Assembly (NCBI GenBank): GCA_007131745.1
Contig: SLPX01000365.1
Location: forward strand, 1 to 29,973
DNA: 29,973 nt
Direction of reading: 5' to 3'
From: Myxococcales bacterium
Lineage (GTDB): Bacteria > Myxococcota > Polyangia > HGW-17 > SLPX01
Shown one piece after another: positions 8,357 to 15,218 of the stretch (position 1 is the first letter of the stretch; the number at the start of each line of letters is the position of its first letter). A program made the position numbers and the translations under genes. Below the pieces are notes generated by a model, which was given only the letters and a program-made list of their open reading frames with translations, ran no database searches and was not told where the DNA came from.

Positions 8357-9160
8357 TCAGGGTTTTTCTTTCAATAAACGCTCAACGGATTTCATGATCT
8401 CCGCGGTTTCGTATGAAGACCCGAGACGAATGTCGCGGATGATCCCTTTTTTGTCTATCAGAACCAGGGACGGCACTTTTGAAAGATGATAACCTGTGGC
8501 TATCTTCGCTCCCGGGTCCGCTGCCACGGTAAACGGAAGTTTAAGGGATGCGGCTTTTTTTCTGGTTTCAGCGAGGGTGTTTCTCGCCAGGGCAACGATA
8601 CGAAAACCTTTCGGACGCAGCCGCGGGTAAATGGACTTCAACTTTTCAAGGGATGTTATGCACGATGTGCACCACGTGGCCCAGAATTCCAGCAAAACAA
8701 CATTTCCTTTCAGGGAATCCATGGTCACGACGCTGCCGTCCACGGTTATGGCTTTGAAAGAACGGGCGCGCTCGCCCGTCAGCAACAACTTCAGCATCTG
8801 TTCCAGCGGGGGTTGTTTCTCGAGTCTCAAAACAACCTTTCTTTCCTTTCGGTCTCTCACGAGAAAAAGGGTTACCGTGTCGCCTGCTTTCTTTTTTTTA
8901 TAGGACTGCAACACGTGGGAGGGCTCGGTGACGGTTTTTCCCTCGGCGCGGGTGACCAGGTCTCCTTTTTGCATTCCCGCCTTTCGAGCCGGCGATCCGT
9001 CCAAAACCTTTAGAACTTCCACTCCTCCGGTTTTCTTTTCCATTGTAAACCCCAACCACGTCCGGGCCTGAGCGGTCGTGCTCCACAAGGAAAGCATGCA
9101 CGGAATCGCAAGCCAATGCGGACCGCAAAAAAGATTTCTTTTCGAGTTATGGCCAATCAT
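8357..9160 (-). CDS. PDZ-TlpA fusion, periplasmic thiol-disulfide protein
   Basis: The 267-residue protein begins with a signal peptide (cleavage plausible after TAQA, residue 32). A PDZ domain follows at about residues 34-113, with the GSPARKAGMQKGDLV ligand-loop pattern. A TlpA/AhpC-TSA type thioredoxin domain covers about residues 131-265, with Cys164-Thr-Ser-Cys167 in a WATWC context and a cis-proline at Pro230. PDZ domains bind protein C-termini or extended peptides, so this fusion may bring the redox site to a chosen envelope protein. It is the first gene of a probable two-gene operon. A possible -10 (TATACT, minus strand, 9199-9204) lies about 40 bases upstream, but its -35 is poor. 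No strong RBS is seen, so the exact start is less sure than the domains. Confidence 0.88.
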   Translation of the reverse strand: MIGHNSKRNLFCGPHWLAIPCMLSLWSTTAQARTWLGFTMEKKTGGVEVLKVLDGSPARKAGMQKGDLVTRAEGKTVTEPSHVLQSYKKKKAGDTVTLFLVRDRKERKVVLRLEKQPPLEQMLKLLLTGERARSFKAITVDGSVVTMDSLKGNVVLLEFWATWCTSCITSLEKLKSIYPRLRPKGFRIVALARNTLAETRKKAASLKLPFTVAADPGAKIATGYHLSKVPSLVLIDKKGIIRDIRLGSSYETAEIMKSVERLLKEKP

Positions 9161-9367
9161 TTTCTTTTAGCGCCGTCCTTTCCGGTTCTGCCGTTTCGAG
9201 TATAATCTATCGACATTGTGAAGATAAATGATATTGAAAAAGCCGGGAGAATGAAACCGAAAAACGAATGCAGCGTGGAGAGAATTGCGGTATGCTGTAA
9301 TGAGTGATCCGAGACGACCAAAGTCCCGGGCGTTGACGACTGCAGTTGAATATAAGTGGAGGAAAAA

Positions 9368-10345
9368 ATGGCCGGACAGAGCAGAGCAGGAGTGGTGAAC
9401 TCGAAAAAGAGAACCGGATTGAAGAAGACTTTTAACCTGGCTTTCTGCATGACGGTATTGTTGACGGTAGCTGCGGTTCTGCAAGCTTGCGGCAAGGGTG
9501 GGCCAGGAGATCTGAAACCAATCGACGCGGCCGTGTGGTTTGACGCGGCGCTTGACGACGCGGGGATTGACGGTGGATCCGACGCCGTTTCGGCTGATGG
9601 AGATGTAGGGGGTGTCGGGACAATAAGCGCGGAGGAATTGCGATACGAACAGATTCCTTTCGTCATGGGTCAAACTTACGTGGATCTGCGGGCCGGGGAG
9701 GACTATGCACGTTCACATATTCCCAAGGCCAGGAGTCTGCCCGTGGAGCAACTCTGGGACGGGAGCGGACTGGTCGATGGAGGGTCGGCGCTCTCAATGA
9801 TTGCGCCTGTTACTGATTTGCCCTTGTTTTTCTATTCCGGAGCAGCAGAAACGGATTTGGTTTCGGAAGTGGCTGAAGCGGTTTTAGCCATGGGCTACAC
9901 CGATGTTTACGTGCTGGAGGGGGGAATTGAAAGTTGGAGAGAGCATGGTTTCTACGAAGATATAAATATCGCCGGAGTACACGCGTTCCACTACGATCCG
10001 ATTCCCGAAGGCCATTACATCGTTGATGCTATGCCTCAAGAAGATTACATCGATTTGCACATAACGGGAGCGCTCAACGTGGACGCTGAACAGGTATACG
10101 TAGACGGTGAGTTGATCGATGGCGGACAGGTGTTGTTGGACGCTGTCCCATGTTCAGCCGAAGTCGTTATTTTTTATTGTGTTAATATAGGATGCGCTGC
10201 ATCCGGAGCGTTGTCCGAAGCCGTAGAGCAGCTTTCCTGCTATGACGAAACGAGGATTCTTCACTATCCGGAAGGTCTGGAAGGATGGCAGAACGCTGGA
10301 TATCCGTTGAGTTGCGGTCTCGAACCCGACGGTCCTTGTCCCTGA
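9368..10345 (+). CDS. Lipoprotein with two rhodanese-like domains
   Basis: The 325-residue product has a lipobox (VLQAC, lipid-modified Cys41) and an Asp/Ala/Gly-rich linker (residues 51-83). Two rhodanese-like domains follow at about residues 90-197 and 205-316. The first keeps the fold signatures (YVDLRAGEDYARSHIP, YVLEGGIESW) but has FFYSGAAE where the catalytic loop should be, so its Cys is missing. The second has Cys271 in FYCVNIGCAAS, which fits the catalytic loop. This could be a sulfur-carrier or sulfurtransferase protein at the envelope with one binding and one active domain; that division is inference. The start is ATG at 9368 because GGAGG (9359-9363) lies five bases before it; a GTG at 9356 overlaps that RBS. 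It is divergent from the TlpA genes and convergent with the next gene, one base apart. Confidence 0.85.
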   Translation: MAGQSRAGVVNSKKRTGLKKTFNLAFCMTVLLTVAAVLQACGKGGPGDLKPIDAAVWFDAALDDAGIDGGSDAVSADGDVGGVGTISAEELRYEQIPFVMGQTYVDLRAGEDYARSHIPKARSLPVEQLWDGSGLVDGGSALSMIAPVTDLPLFFYSGAAETDLVSEVAEAVLAMGYTDVYVLEGGIESWREHGFYEDINIAGVHAFHYDPIPEGHYIVDAMPQEDYIDLHITGALNVDAEQVYVDGELIDGGQVLLDAVPCSAEVVIFYCVNIGCAASGALSEAVEQLSCYDETRILHYPEGLEGWQNAGYPLSCGLEPDGPCP

Positions 10346-10346
10346 T

Positions 10347-11651
10347 CTATTTGTATCTCCGTTCTTCGGCCAGTATGGTTCCGGGAATATCCGGGGGGGC
10401 GGGAACTTCGGGTTCTTGAATGAAATCGGTTCTGAATGTAAGCGCCAGTTCGACCCTGCTTCTTTGATAGAGCGAATAGCTCCTCGAGTTGCCGTAGGTG
10501 AAATACGCTGCATCGTTGGAGTCATTGCGGACAAACGAATAGATCAGGTTGACCTTGACCCATGGTCTGATCGACCAGCCGTAAACAGCATAGAGATCCA
10601 GGCTGTAATCCTTCCGGGTGTCATTGAACCGAGTGTCGAACCGGAAATCATGGAAGTCGTTGAACGTCAGCTTTCCTTCGACGTAAGCTTCATGACCCTT
10701 GTACAGTCCGGCCAACGCCAGCCTGGGGCCGTGCCCACGATATGTGAATGTATCGAAGCCGCTGGAAACATCTTCAAAACGATATCCCGCGGCGACAAGA
10801 CCCCACTCAAACGGCACCACCATGATTTCCAGTTCTCCGTCGATTTTCCGGTCTGTCCGTCGGGTCGGTGTGAAGGCAGCATCCGGGTTTCCGAATTCTT
10901 CGATCGGTAGAAAAACGATGCGGCCCAGGGACTCTCCGATATTTTTTCCATATTCTTGGTGTTCAATGCCGGCGTTTAGCCGGGCTCGCAGCCGCGGCGC
11001 GGGCCAATACCTTAGCGAAAGGTCTCCACGGTGGCTCTTCATGTCTACGTTACCGTAGATGTTCGTGGGTTCGTCGGTATCAAAGAACTTTCCGGTGAAC
11101 GTGTAATTCAACGTTGCAAAGAGTTCAAACGGAGTTACGTACGAGAACTCGAGCGAAGGAGATGCTTGCAAAAAACTCCACGCATGATTGGATTCTCTGA
11201 CGATACGCATCGATGGTTTTAGGGAAATCTCAAGGTCTTCATGGATTGTGAAAGCCAACACGGGATCCAGGTTGTAGGTGGTTTTTCTCAGCTCGTTCGT
11301 AACGGAACCTTCGTCCAAATCGATACGGAGTTCTTCGGTTTCAACGTTGGTGTCCAGGGTAAAAGCCAGCCACCCTGTGAATTGTGTTTGAAATGTTCCC
11401 GATACGCCGAGCAGTCCTACCAAGTGTGATACGGCATCCGCTCCGTACTGCCCCCTGCGATCCAGAAACGCGTTGTTGTCAAAGCGCAACCCTGTGCGCG
11501 CTGAAAGTTCGGCCGAACGAACCGAGGGTCTGGAAACGGTCTGCACGTTCGCGTCCTGCCTGTCGGAATCGCCCTCCGCTCCTGACGCTTCAGCGGAGAA
11601 AAGGAGCAGGATTCCTGCGAACAGAAAATGTGAAAATGTTCTTGCGTGCAT
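10347..11651 (-). CDS. Outer-membrane beta-barrel protein, unknown family
   Basis: The 434-residue protein has a signal peptide (about residues 1-25, ending EASGA). A long series of alternating amphipathic strands follows, rich in aromatic residues (LFATLNYTFTGKFF, LSLRYWPAPRLRARLNAG, SLDLYAVYGW, VELALTFRTDF). This is the pattern of an outer-membrane beta-barrel. The strands repeat in hairpin-like pairs through most of the chain. It carries a short Pro-rich stretch near the C-terminus and ends in RRYK rather than the aromatic residue of many porins. I cannot name the family; the substrate is unknown. The gene is last in the minus-strand run starting at 14352, but a separate promoter with a palindrome lies just upstream at 11674-11704. 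The stop is one base from the stop of the convergent rhodanese gene. Confidence 0.72.
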   Translation of the reverse strand: MHARTFSHFLFAGILLLFSAEASGAEGDSDRQDANVQTVSRPSVRSAELSARTGLRFDNNAFLDRRGQYGADAVSHLVGLLGVSGTFQTQFTGWLAFTLDTNVETEELRIDLDEGSVTNELRKTTYNLDPVLAFTIHEDLEISLKPSMRIVRESNHAWSFLQASPSLEFSYVTPFELFATLNYTFTGKFFDTDEPTNIYGNVDMKSHRGDLSLRYWPAPRLRARLNAGIEHQEYGKNIGESLGRIVFLPIEEFGNPDAAFTPTRRTDRKIDGELEIMVVPFEWGLVAAGYRFEDVSSGFDTFTYRGHGPRLALAGLYKGHEAYVEGKLTFNDFHDFRFDTRFNDTRKDYSLDLYAVYGWSIRPWVKVNLIYSFVRNDSNDAAYFTYGNSRSYSLYQRSRVELALTFRTDFIQEPEVPAPPDIPGTILAEERRYK

Positions 11652-11673
11652 GTTTTACTTAGAGCCCTTCTTT

Positions 11674-11704
11674 ATTATGCAGGATCTCATTGAGATCCGA
11701 ACAA
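11674..11704 (-). promoter_or_regulatory. Candidate promoter with palindrome in a 19-bp spacer
   Basis: On the minus strand, TTGTTC (11704-11699) is separated by 19 bases from CATAAT (11679-11674). The spacer holds GGATCTCA-A-TGAGATCC, a perfect 17-base palindrome (11682-11698). A 19-bp spacer filled by a dyad is the layout of promoters controlled by MerR-family activators. The -35 is weak, which also fits activation. The expected transcript starts about 16 bases before the ATG of the barrel protein. No MerR-family gene is in the window, so the regulator is unknown. Confidence 0.4.
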
Positions 11705-11741
11705 ACATGGGGGGATGGATCCGCGGCCGATGTGAGCATGT

Positions 11742-11933
11742 TTAATTGACGCAAGTAGGGCATCCCCCTTCCGTACCCGCCTGCTCCTTTTTTTTGAGTT
11801 CGTTGCGCATTGATTCGTAATGCCGGACTATGGTTGTGTTTTCCCATTTCTTTCCGTGCGATCCACATCCCGAAAGTCCGCCAACGATGGATGCAGCGAA
11901 CAGGAACAACATGGCCAAAAGAGTTTTTTTCAC
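11742..11933 (-). CDS. Small lipoprotein ending in a CPTC motif
   Basis: This 63-residue lipoprotein has a signal peptide and lipobox (LSGC, Cys23). A charged helical stretch follows (residues 29-50), then a C-terminal GGCPTCVN with Cys58 and Cys61. The CxxC pair could bind metal or form a redox disulfide; the family is not recognised. The GTG start at 11933 overlaps the upstream stop in the four bases GTGA, and GGAGGT lies five to six bases before it, a strong RBS. A longer frame from 12017 would run through the upstream gene and was rejected. Start and overlap point to translational coupling with the PKD/Ig-like lipoprotein. Confidence 0.72.
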   Translation of the reverse strand: MKKTLLAMLFLFAASIVGGLSGCGSHGKKWENTTIVRHYESMRNELKKKEQAGTEGGCPTCVN

Positions 11934-12658
11934 GGTATGACCTCCACTTCCACCTTTGCCCAACTTGTCTTGCACCCGTTGGAGACAAAAACCTGCACGG
12001 GATACCAATCCCGGCAACAGGTGTCATTTGCAAGCCAAACTATTTTGGAACCATCGCCTTCGTATGTTCCGAAAGGCACGATCCAATCGTAGGTAAGAGG
12101 CGATCCACCAGGATCAGAAGCAGCAACGGTTATGGTCGTGGTGTCTCCCAGACCGATACTCTCCGGCTCGGCGGAAACACCACTGATCGACGGCGGTGGA
12201 GCGCTTGGGTCACACGGGGGCTCAACTTTGACAGCGATAAGTTTTTCATCTTCTCCCCCACGGCCGTCCGCCACTTTCAAATGGATGTCTATAAACACTT
12301 CTTGGGGAGGCGTTTCCCATGACACCGAAGGAGCTGTCCACAAAACACTGGAGCCGGTCGTGGATTCGAATACTCCGTCGCTAGCGTCCCAAATGAAACC
12401 CTCGGGAACCAAATTGTCTCCGTTAGGATCCCAGGCGATTGCCGTGAAAACCACTATCTGTTCTTCCCTGACGATCGGTGATGGTACTCTTCTTCCATCC
12501 ACGAGTATGTCGTTGATAACCGGCGGCAGGTTGTCGGCCGGTTCGGGCTCGTCCCACGTGCATCCTGTTTGTAAGGGAGAGAGGAGAAAGCTCCAAAGCA
12601 AAATAATTAACGCTGCCGTTCGGTTCTTCAGATCGATTTTACTGTTGTAACAAAGCAT
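11930..12658 (-). CDS. PKD/Ig-like domain lipoprotein
   Basis: The 242-residue product has a signal peptide with lipobox (LQTGC, Cys33). Two immunoglobulin-like or PKD-like domains follow. The first (about residues 45-140) has NLPPVINDILVDG, TAIAWDPNGDNL and a VADGRGGEDE strand. The second (about 150-242) has PSISGVSAEPESI, TVAASDPGGSPLTYDW and ends KVEVEVIP. The A-x-D-P-x-G-x-x-L motif is typical of these domains. A Cys-Cys pair and a further Cys lie in the second domain. Such lipoproteins usually sit in the outer membrane and bind other proteins or surfaces. The gene starts 41 bases after the REC-PilZ gene and overlaps the next gene by four bases, so all three are probably one transcript. 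The ATG start has GGAA six bases upstream. Confidence 0.78.
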   Translation of the reverse strand: MLCYNSKIDLKNRTAALIILLWSFLLSPLQTGCTWDEPEPADNLPPVINDILVDGRRVPSPIVREEQIVVFTAIAWDPNGDNLVPEGFIWDASDGVFESTTGSSVLWTAPSVSWETPPQEVFIDIHLKVADGRGGEDEKLIAVKVEPPCDPSAPPPSISGVSAEPESIGLGDTTTITVAASDPGGSPLTYDWIVPFGTYEGDGSKIVWLANDTCCRDWYPVQVFVSNGCKTSWAKVEVEVIP

Positions 12659-12699
12659 GGGTTTTCCAAGATCAGTCGAAATGCGCTGAAAATGCCTTG

Positions 12700-14352
12700 T
12701 CAGGATTCAGCGATTGTCCGCCGGATGATTTCGCTCGCTCGTGCGTCCAGAACCGTGAATTCGACTCCGAAACCGGGTCCGAAAATCTCGAGTTTATCCT
12801 GATCATCTTCAGTATTCCATACAACCCGGGCCTGGCAAGAGAATTTTTCGATTCCATCTTCAAGAGGGATCCGGATCTCGAGAAGCACTTCTTCTCCTCT
12901 TTTCAACGGAGGATCCGCTGATATGAACATTCCTCCTAGGCTGAGATCCTTGTTGAATCCAAGTGTGTTTCTGGAAGAATCCGATGATTGGAACTTCACG
13001 AGGAAACTCTTTTCGATACGGGGAAGCAATCTTCTGCCGGCGGTTTTTTCTTCTCTGCCGGCTGATCCGCCGTTCTTGCCGCGGGAAAAGATTATTCTGT
13101 CGATGTATTTCAATGCGGCGAGATCCGGCAGACGGCTTCTTTCCGTTACAAATGCTTCGTCTGCGGATACGATTTCGTATTCACCCGAGAGCAGCTTGAT
13201 GGGCTTCCCATCATCATGAGAAGTTGATTCTGCGGCTGGTTTTTCATCCGGGACTTGGCTCTTTTGCGGAACTATGCCTGCAAAGAGTTTTTCCGTCATC
13301 GAAGAAACTTCCGTTTCGCCGACATGTTGAAGGGCGAGTTTGTACAACTCTACGATCAGCAGTTCTTCAGCTCGGTCCCGACGTTTTGCTTCCAGATGGA
13401 GAAGAATGCGTTTTGCCGTGATTTGGGGATCTTTTATCGGCTTTCGGATAAGATCGGAAACACCCAGTCTGTAAGCTTCTCTGGCCAGAGCCGGCGTGGG
13501 GTTTTCGGTCAGCAGCACTACTTCCACGCCCGGGGATTGTTTGCCTGCAGTCTCCAGGAAAAGGGTTTCTTCGATATCCGACTGTGAGGGATCCACCACG
13601 ACCATGTTAGGTGGATCGTCCCGCATCAACATGAGAGCGCTTCTTCCTCCGGATGCAAACTCCACCTCCAGCCCGATTTTTTCCATCGCGCTGCCCAGCG
13701 AATTTCTGGTTTCAGTTTCCGACTCGGCCAGGAGAACCTTTTTCATTGGGGAGAGACTACGGTCCGCTGAAGCGATTTTCTCTTCCAGTTCTTTAGCCAG
13801 CCGCGTGTTTCCCTCGGGCACCGACGACAGCAAAATGGTTCGAAGGTCCAATGTCATCTTTTCCCTAACGCGTCTTACAATAGCGTTTTCCCAGCATCGC
13901 CAGGCGCGTGATGCAGCCTCTTCGGGACGAGTGTCTTCAGTGAAAATGTATTCATCGACCTGAAGTTCAATAGCGGCCGCGGGCAGCCCTGCGTTTTCGC
14001 CTTCCCTTTCTTTCGATTCTTGAGGAAAGTGTTTTGAATCGTCTGCAAAAACAATCGCCGGGTTGTAGGGACGGCTTTTTATGAAGCGAACGAAGTCCAG
14101 GCCGGTCAAATCTTCAAGGGTGTTCCATGTTATCACCAGATCAACACCCGTGCTTTCCAGAATTTCTATTCCATCACCTGCGCTTTCGACTGAACTCACC
14201 TCGAGATTGCGGGCCCTAAGTCCCTCGCTCACCTTGTCCGCGTAAGGGCTCCTCGGACATGCCAGCAGGACGTGGCCTTTTTTTTCGCTTTCAACCCGGT
14301 AGCGGAACCAGAGCTTCAATAATTCGATAATGGTGGTTTCTCCATCCGGCAT
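12700..14352 (-). CDS. Tandem receiver plus PilZ domain protein
   Basis: The 550-residue cytoplasmic protein has a degenerate receiver domain (about residues 26-135), a second receiver (about 204-320) and a C-terminal PilZ domain (about 439-545). In the first receiver the usual phospho-Asp position reads ITWNT, so it is probably not phosphorylated. The second keeps Asp254 (MVVVD) and Lys304 (RKP), but the acidic pair at its start is changed to ESE. PilZ has the c-di-GMP signatures RxxxR (Arg441-Arg445) and DxSxxG (Asp469-Gly473), so it should bind c-di-GMP. No output DNA-binding domain is present; it probably acts by protein contact. The start at 14352 was chosen for its GGAGG five bases upstream; the frame's earlier ATG at 14421 overlaps the -35. 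It heads the operon of lipoproteins and the barrel protein. Confidence 0.87.
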   Translation of the reverse strand: MPDGETTIIELLKLWFRYRVESEKKGHVLLACPRSPYADKVSEGLRARNLEVSSVESAGDGIEILESTGVDLVITWNTLEDLTGLDFVRFIKSRPYNPAIVFADDSKHFPQESKEREGENAGLPAAAIELQVDEYIFTEDTRPEEAASRAWRCWENAIVRRVREKMTLDLRTILLSSVPEGNTRLAKELEEKIASADRSLSPMKKVLLAESETETRNSLGSAMEKIGLEVEFASGGRSALMLMRDDPPNMVVVDPSQSDIEETLFLETAGKQSPGVEVVLLTENPTPALAREAYRLGVSDLIRKPIKDPQITAKRILLHLEAKRRDRAEELLIVELYKLALQHVGETEVSSMTEKLFAGIVPQKSQVPDEKPAAESTSHDDGKPIKLLSGEYEIVSADEAFVTERSRLPDLAALKYIDRIIFSRGKNGGSAGREEKTAGRRLLPRIEKSFLVKFQSSDSSRNTLGFNKDLSLGGMFISADPPLKRGEEVLLEIRIPLEDGIEKFSCQARVVWNTEDDQDKLEIFGPGFGVEFTVLDARASEIIRRTIAES

Positions 14353-14392
14353 GTTTTCCTCCGAGCCTCCAATCTGCGGAACTTTTGCCGTG

Positions 14393-14421
14393 AGTAGACT
14401 TCGAAGGAGACCGTGTGTCAA
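14393..14421 (-). promoter_or_regulatory. Sigma70-type promoter of the REC-PilZ operon
   Basis: On the minus strand TTGACA (14421-14416) is a perfect -35 and TCTACT (14398-14393) a four-of-six -10, with a 17-base spacer. Transcription would start near 14386, about 34 bases before the ATG at 14352. Confidence 0.5.
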
Positions 14422-14597
14422 GATTCCCGGAATGGAGACTCCAAAGCCGGGGTATGAATCCGGAAGCCAAAATTTCTTTCAAGCTAACTTTCGACTTGCA
14501 GGGAAAAGCCCCTCCGGGCATTATGTTTTCCCTCAGCCGGGATCCCTGAGCGGTGAAACCTAAACCGCAAATTGATGAAGCCGGTTTCTTTTGAGTG

Positions 14598-14614
14598 CGC
14601 CGGAAGGGCCGGCG
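14598..14614 (+). other. GC-rich hairpin upstream of efp
   Basis: CGCCGG (14598-14603) and CCGGCG (14609-14614) form a 6-bp stem with the loop AAGGG. It lies 26 bases before the GGAGGT of efp. There is no T-run. It may be a leader structure, or chance. Confidence 0.25.
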
Positions 14615-14654
14615 GGATGCGTAAATAGGATAACCCAACGGAGGTAAAATCGGA

Positions 14655-15218
14655 ATGTATGATACTTCGGACATCAGAAAAGGCCTGAAAATAATACACA
14701 ACGGCGATCCGTTCATCGTTGTGGATTTTCAGTTCGTAAAGCCTGGAAAAGGCACGGCCTTTACCAAGACCAAGATCAAGAACATGATCTCCGGTGCGGT
14801 GTTGGACATGACGTACCGGTCTGGAGAGAAATTGGAACCGGCCGATTGCTCGGAGAAGAAAATGCAATACTTGTACAAGGACGGAGAGAGGTATTGCTTC
14901 ATGGATCAGTCCAGCTACGAACAGGTCCTTCTGGATGGAGACGTGTTGGGTGATGCGGTGAATTACCTGGTGGACAATCTTGAAATACAGGTTTTGTTTT
15001 TTCAGGAACGACCTATAGGCGTGGACCTTCCCACCTTCGTGGAGATGGAGATCGTGGAATGCGAACCCGGGGTAAAGGGAGACACCGCTACGGGCGCGGT
15101 TAAACCAGCCACCCTTTCGACGGGATATTCAGTTAATGTGCCTTTGTTCGTTGAAGAGGGTGAAAGAATAAAGGTCGATACCCGGTCCGGGGAATATGTC
15201 GAAAGAGTTCGGAAGTGA
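14655..15218 (+). CDS. efp: Elongation factor P
   Basis: The 187-residue product is a full-length EF-P (E. coli has 188). It relieves ribosome stalling at proline runs. Lys32, in the PGKG loop of FVKPGKGTAF, matches E. coli Lys34, the site of beta-lysylation. The KOW-like N-domain, central OB domain and C-terminal OB domain (ending TLSTGYSVNVPLFVEEGERIKVDTRSGEY) are all present. GGAGGT lies nine bases before the ATG. The stop is immediately followed by the ATG of epmA with no gap, so the factor and its modifying enzyme are made together. The gene diverges from the REC-PilZ gene. Confidence 0.97.
   Translation: MYDTSDIRKGLKIIHNGDPFIVVDFQFVKPGKGTAFTKTKIKNMISGAVLDMTYRSGEKLEPADCSEKKMQYLYKDGERYCFMDQSSYEQVLLDGDVLGDAVNYLVDNLEIQVLFFQERPIGVDLPTFVEMEIVECEPGVKGDTATGAVKPATLSTGYSVNVPLFVEEGERIKVDTRSGEYVERVRK

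Larger units (their letters stand above)
14353..14654. other. Divergent region between the REC-PilZ gene and efp
   Basis: The 302 bases hold the minus-strand promoter of the REC-PilZ gene and a GC-rich hairpin before efp, entered separately. For efp, TTGCAG followed after 17 bases by CATTAT (near 14498-14526) is a weak candidate promoter only. No further gene or RNA is visible. Confidence 0.5.

Noticed and set aside
9157..9666. 169-residue and 168-residue minus-strand frames over the rhodanese start region
   Set aside because: They lie antisense to the signal peptide and linker of the lipoprotein, and their translations are low-complexity and match no family.
11659..12033. Long frames covering the small lipoprotein (to 12017 or 12033)
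   Set aside because: They start inside the upstream lipoprotein gene; the GTG at 11933 has a strong RBS and GTGA coupling, and begins a proper signal peptide.
14353..14421. Start of the REC-PilZ protein at 14421
   Set aside because: That ATG overlaps the -35 hexamer; the ATG at 14352 has a strong RBS (GGAGG, five bases).
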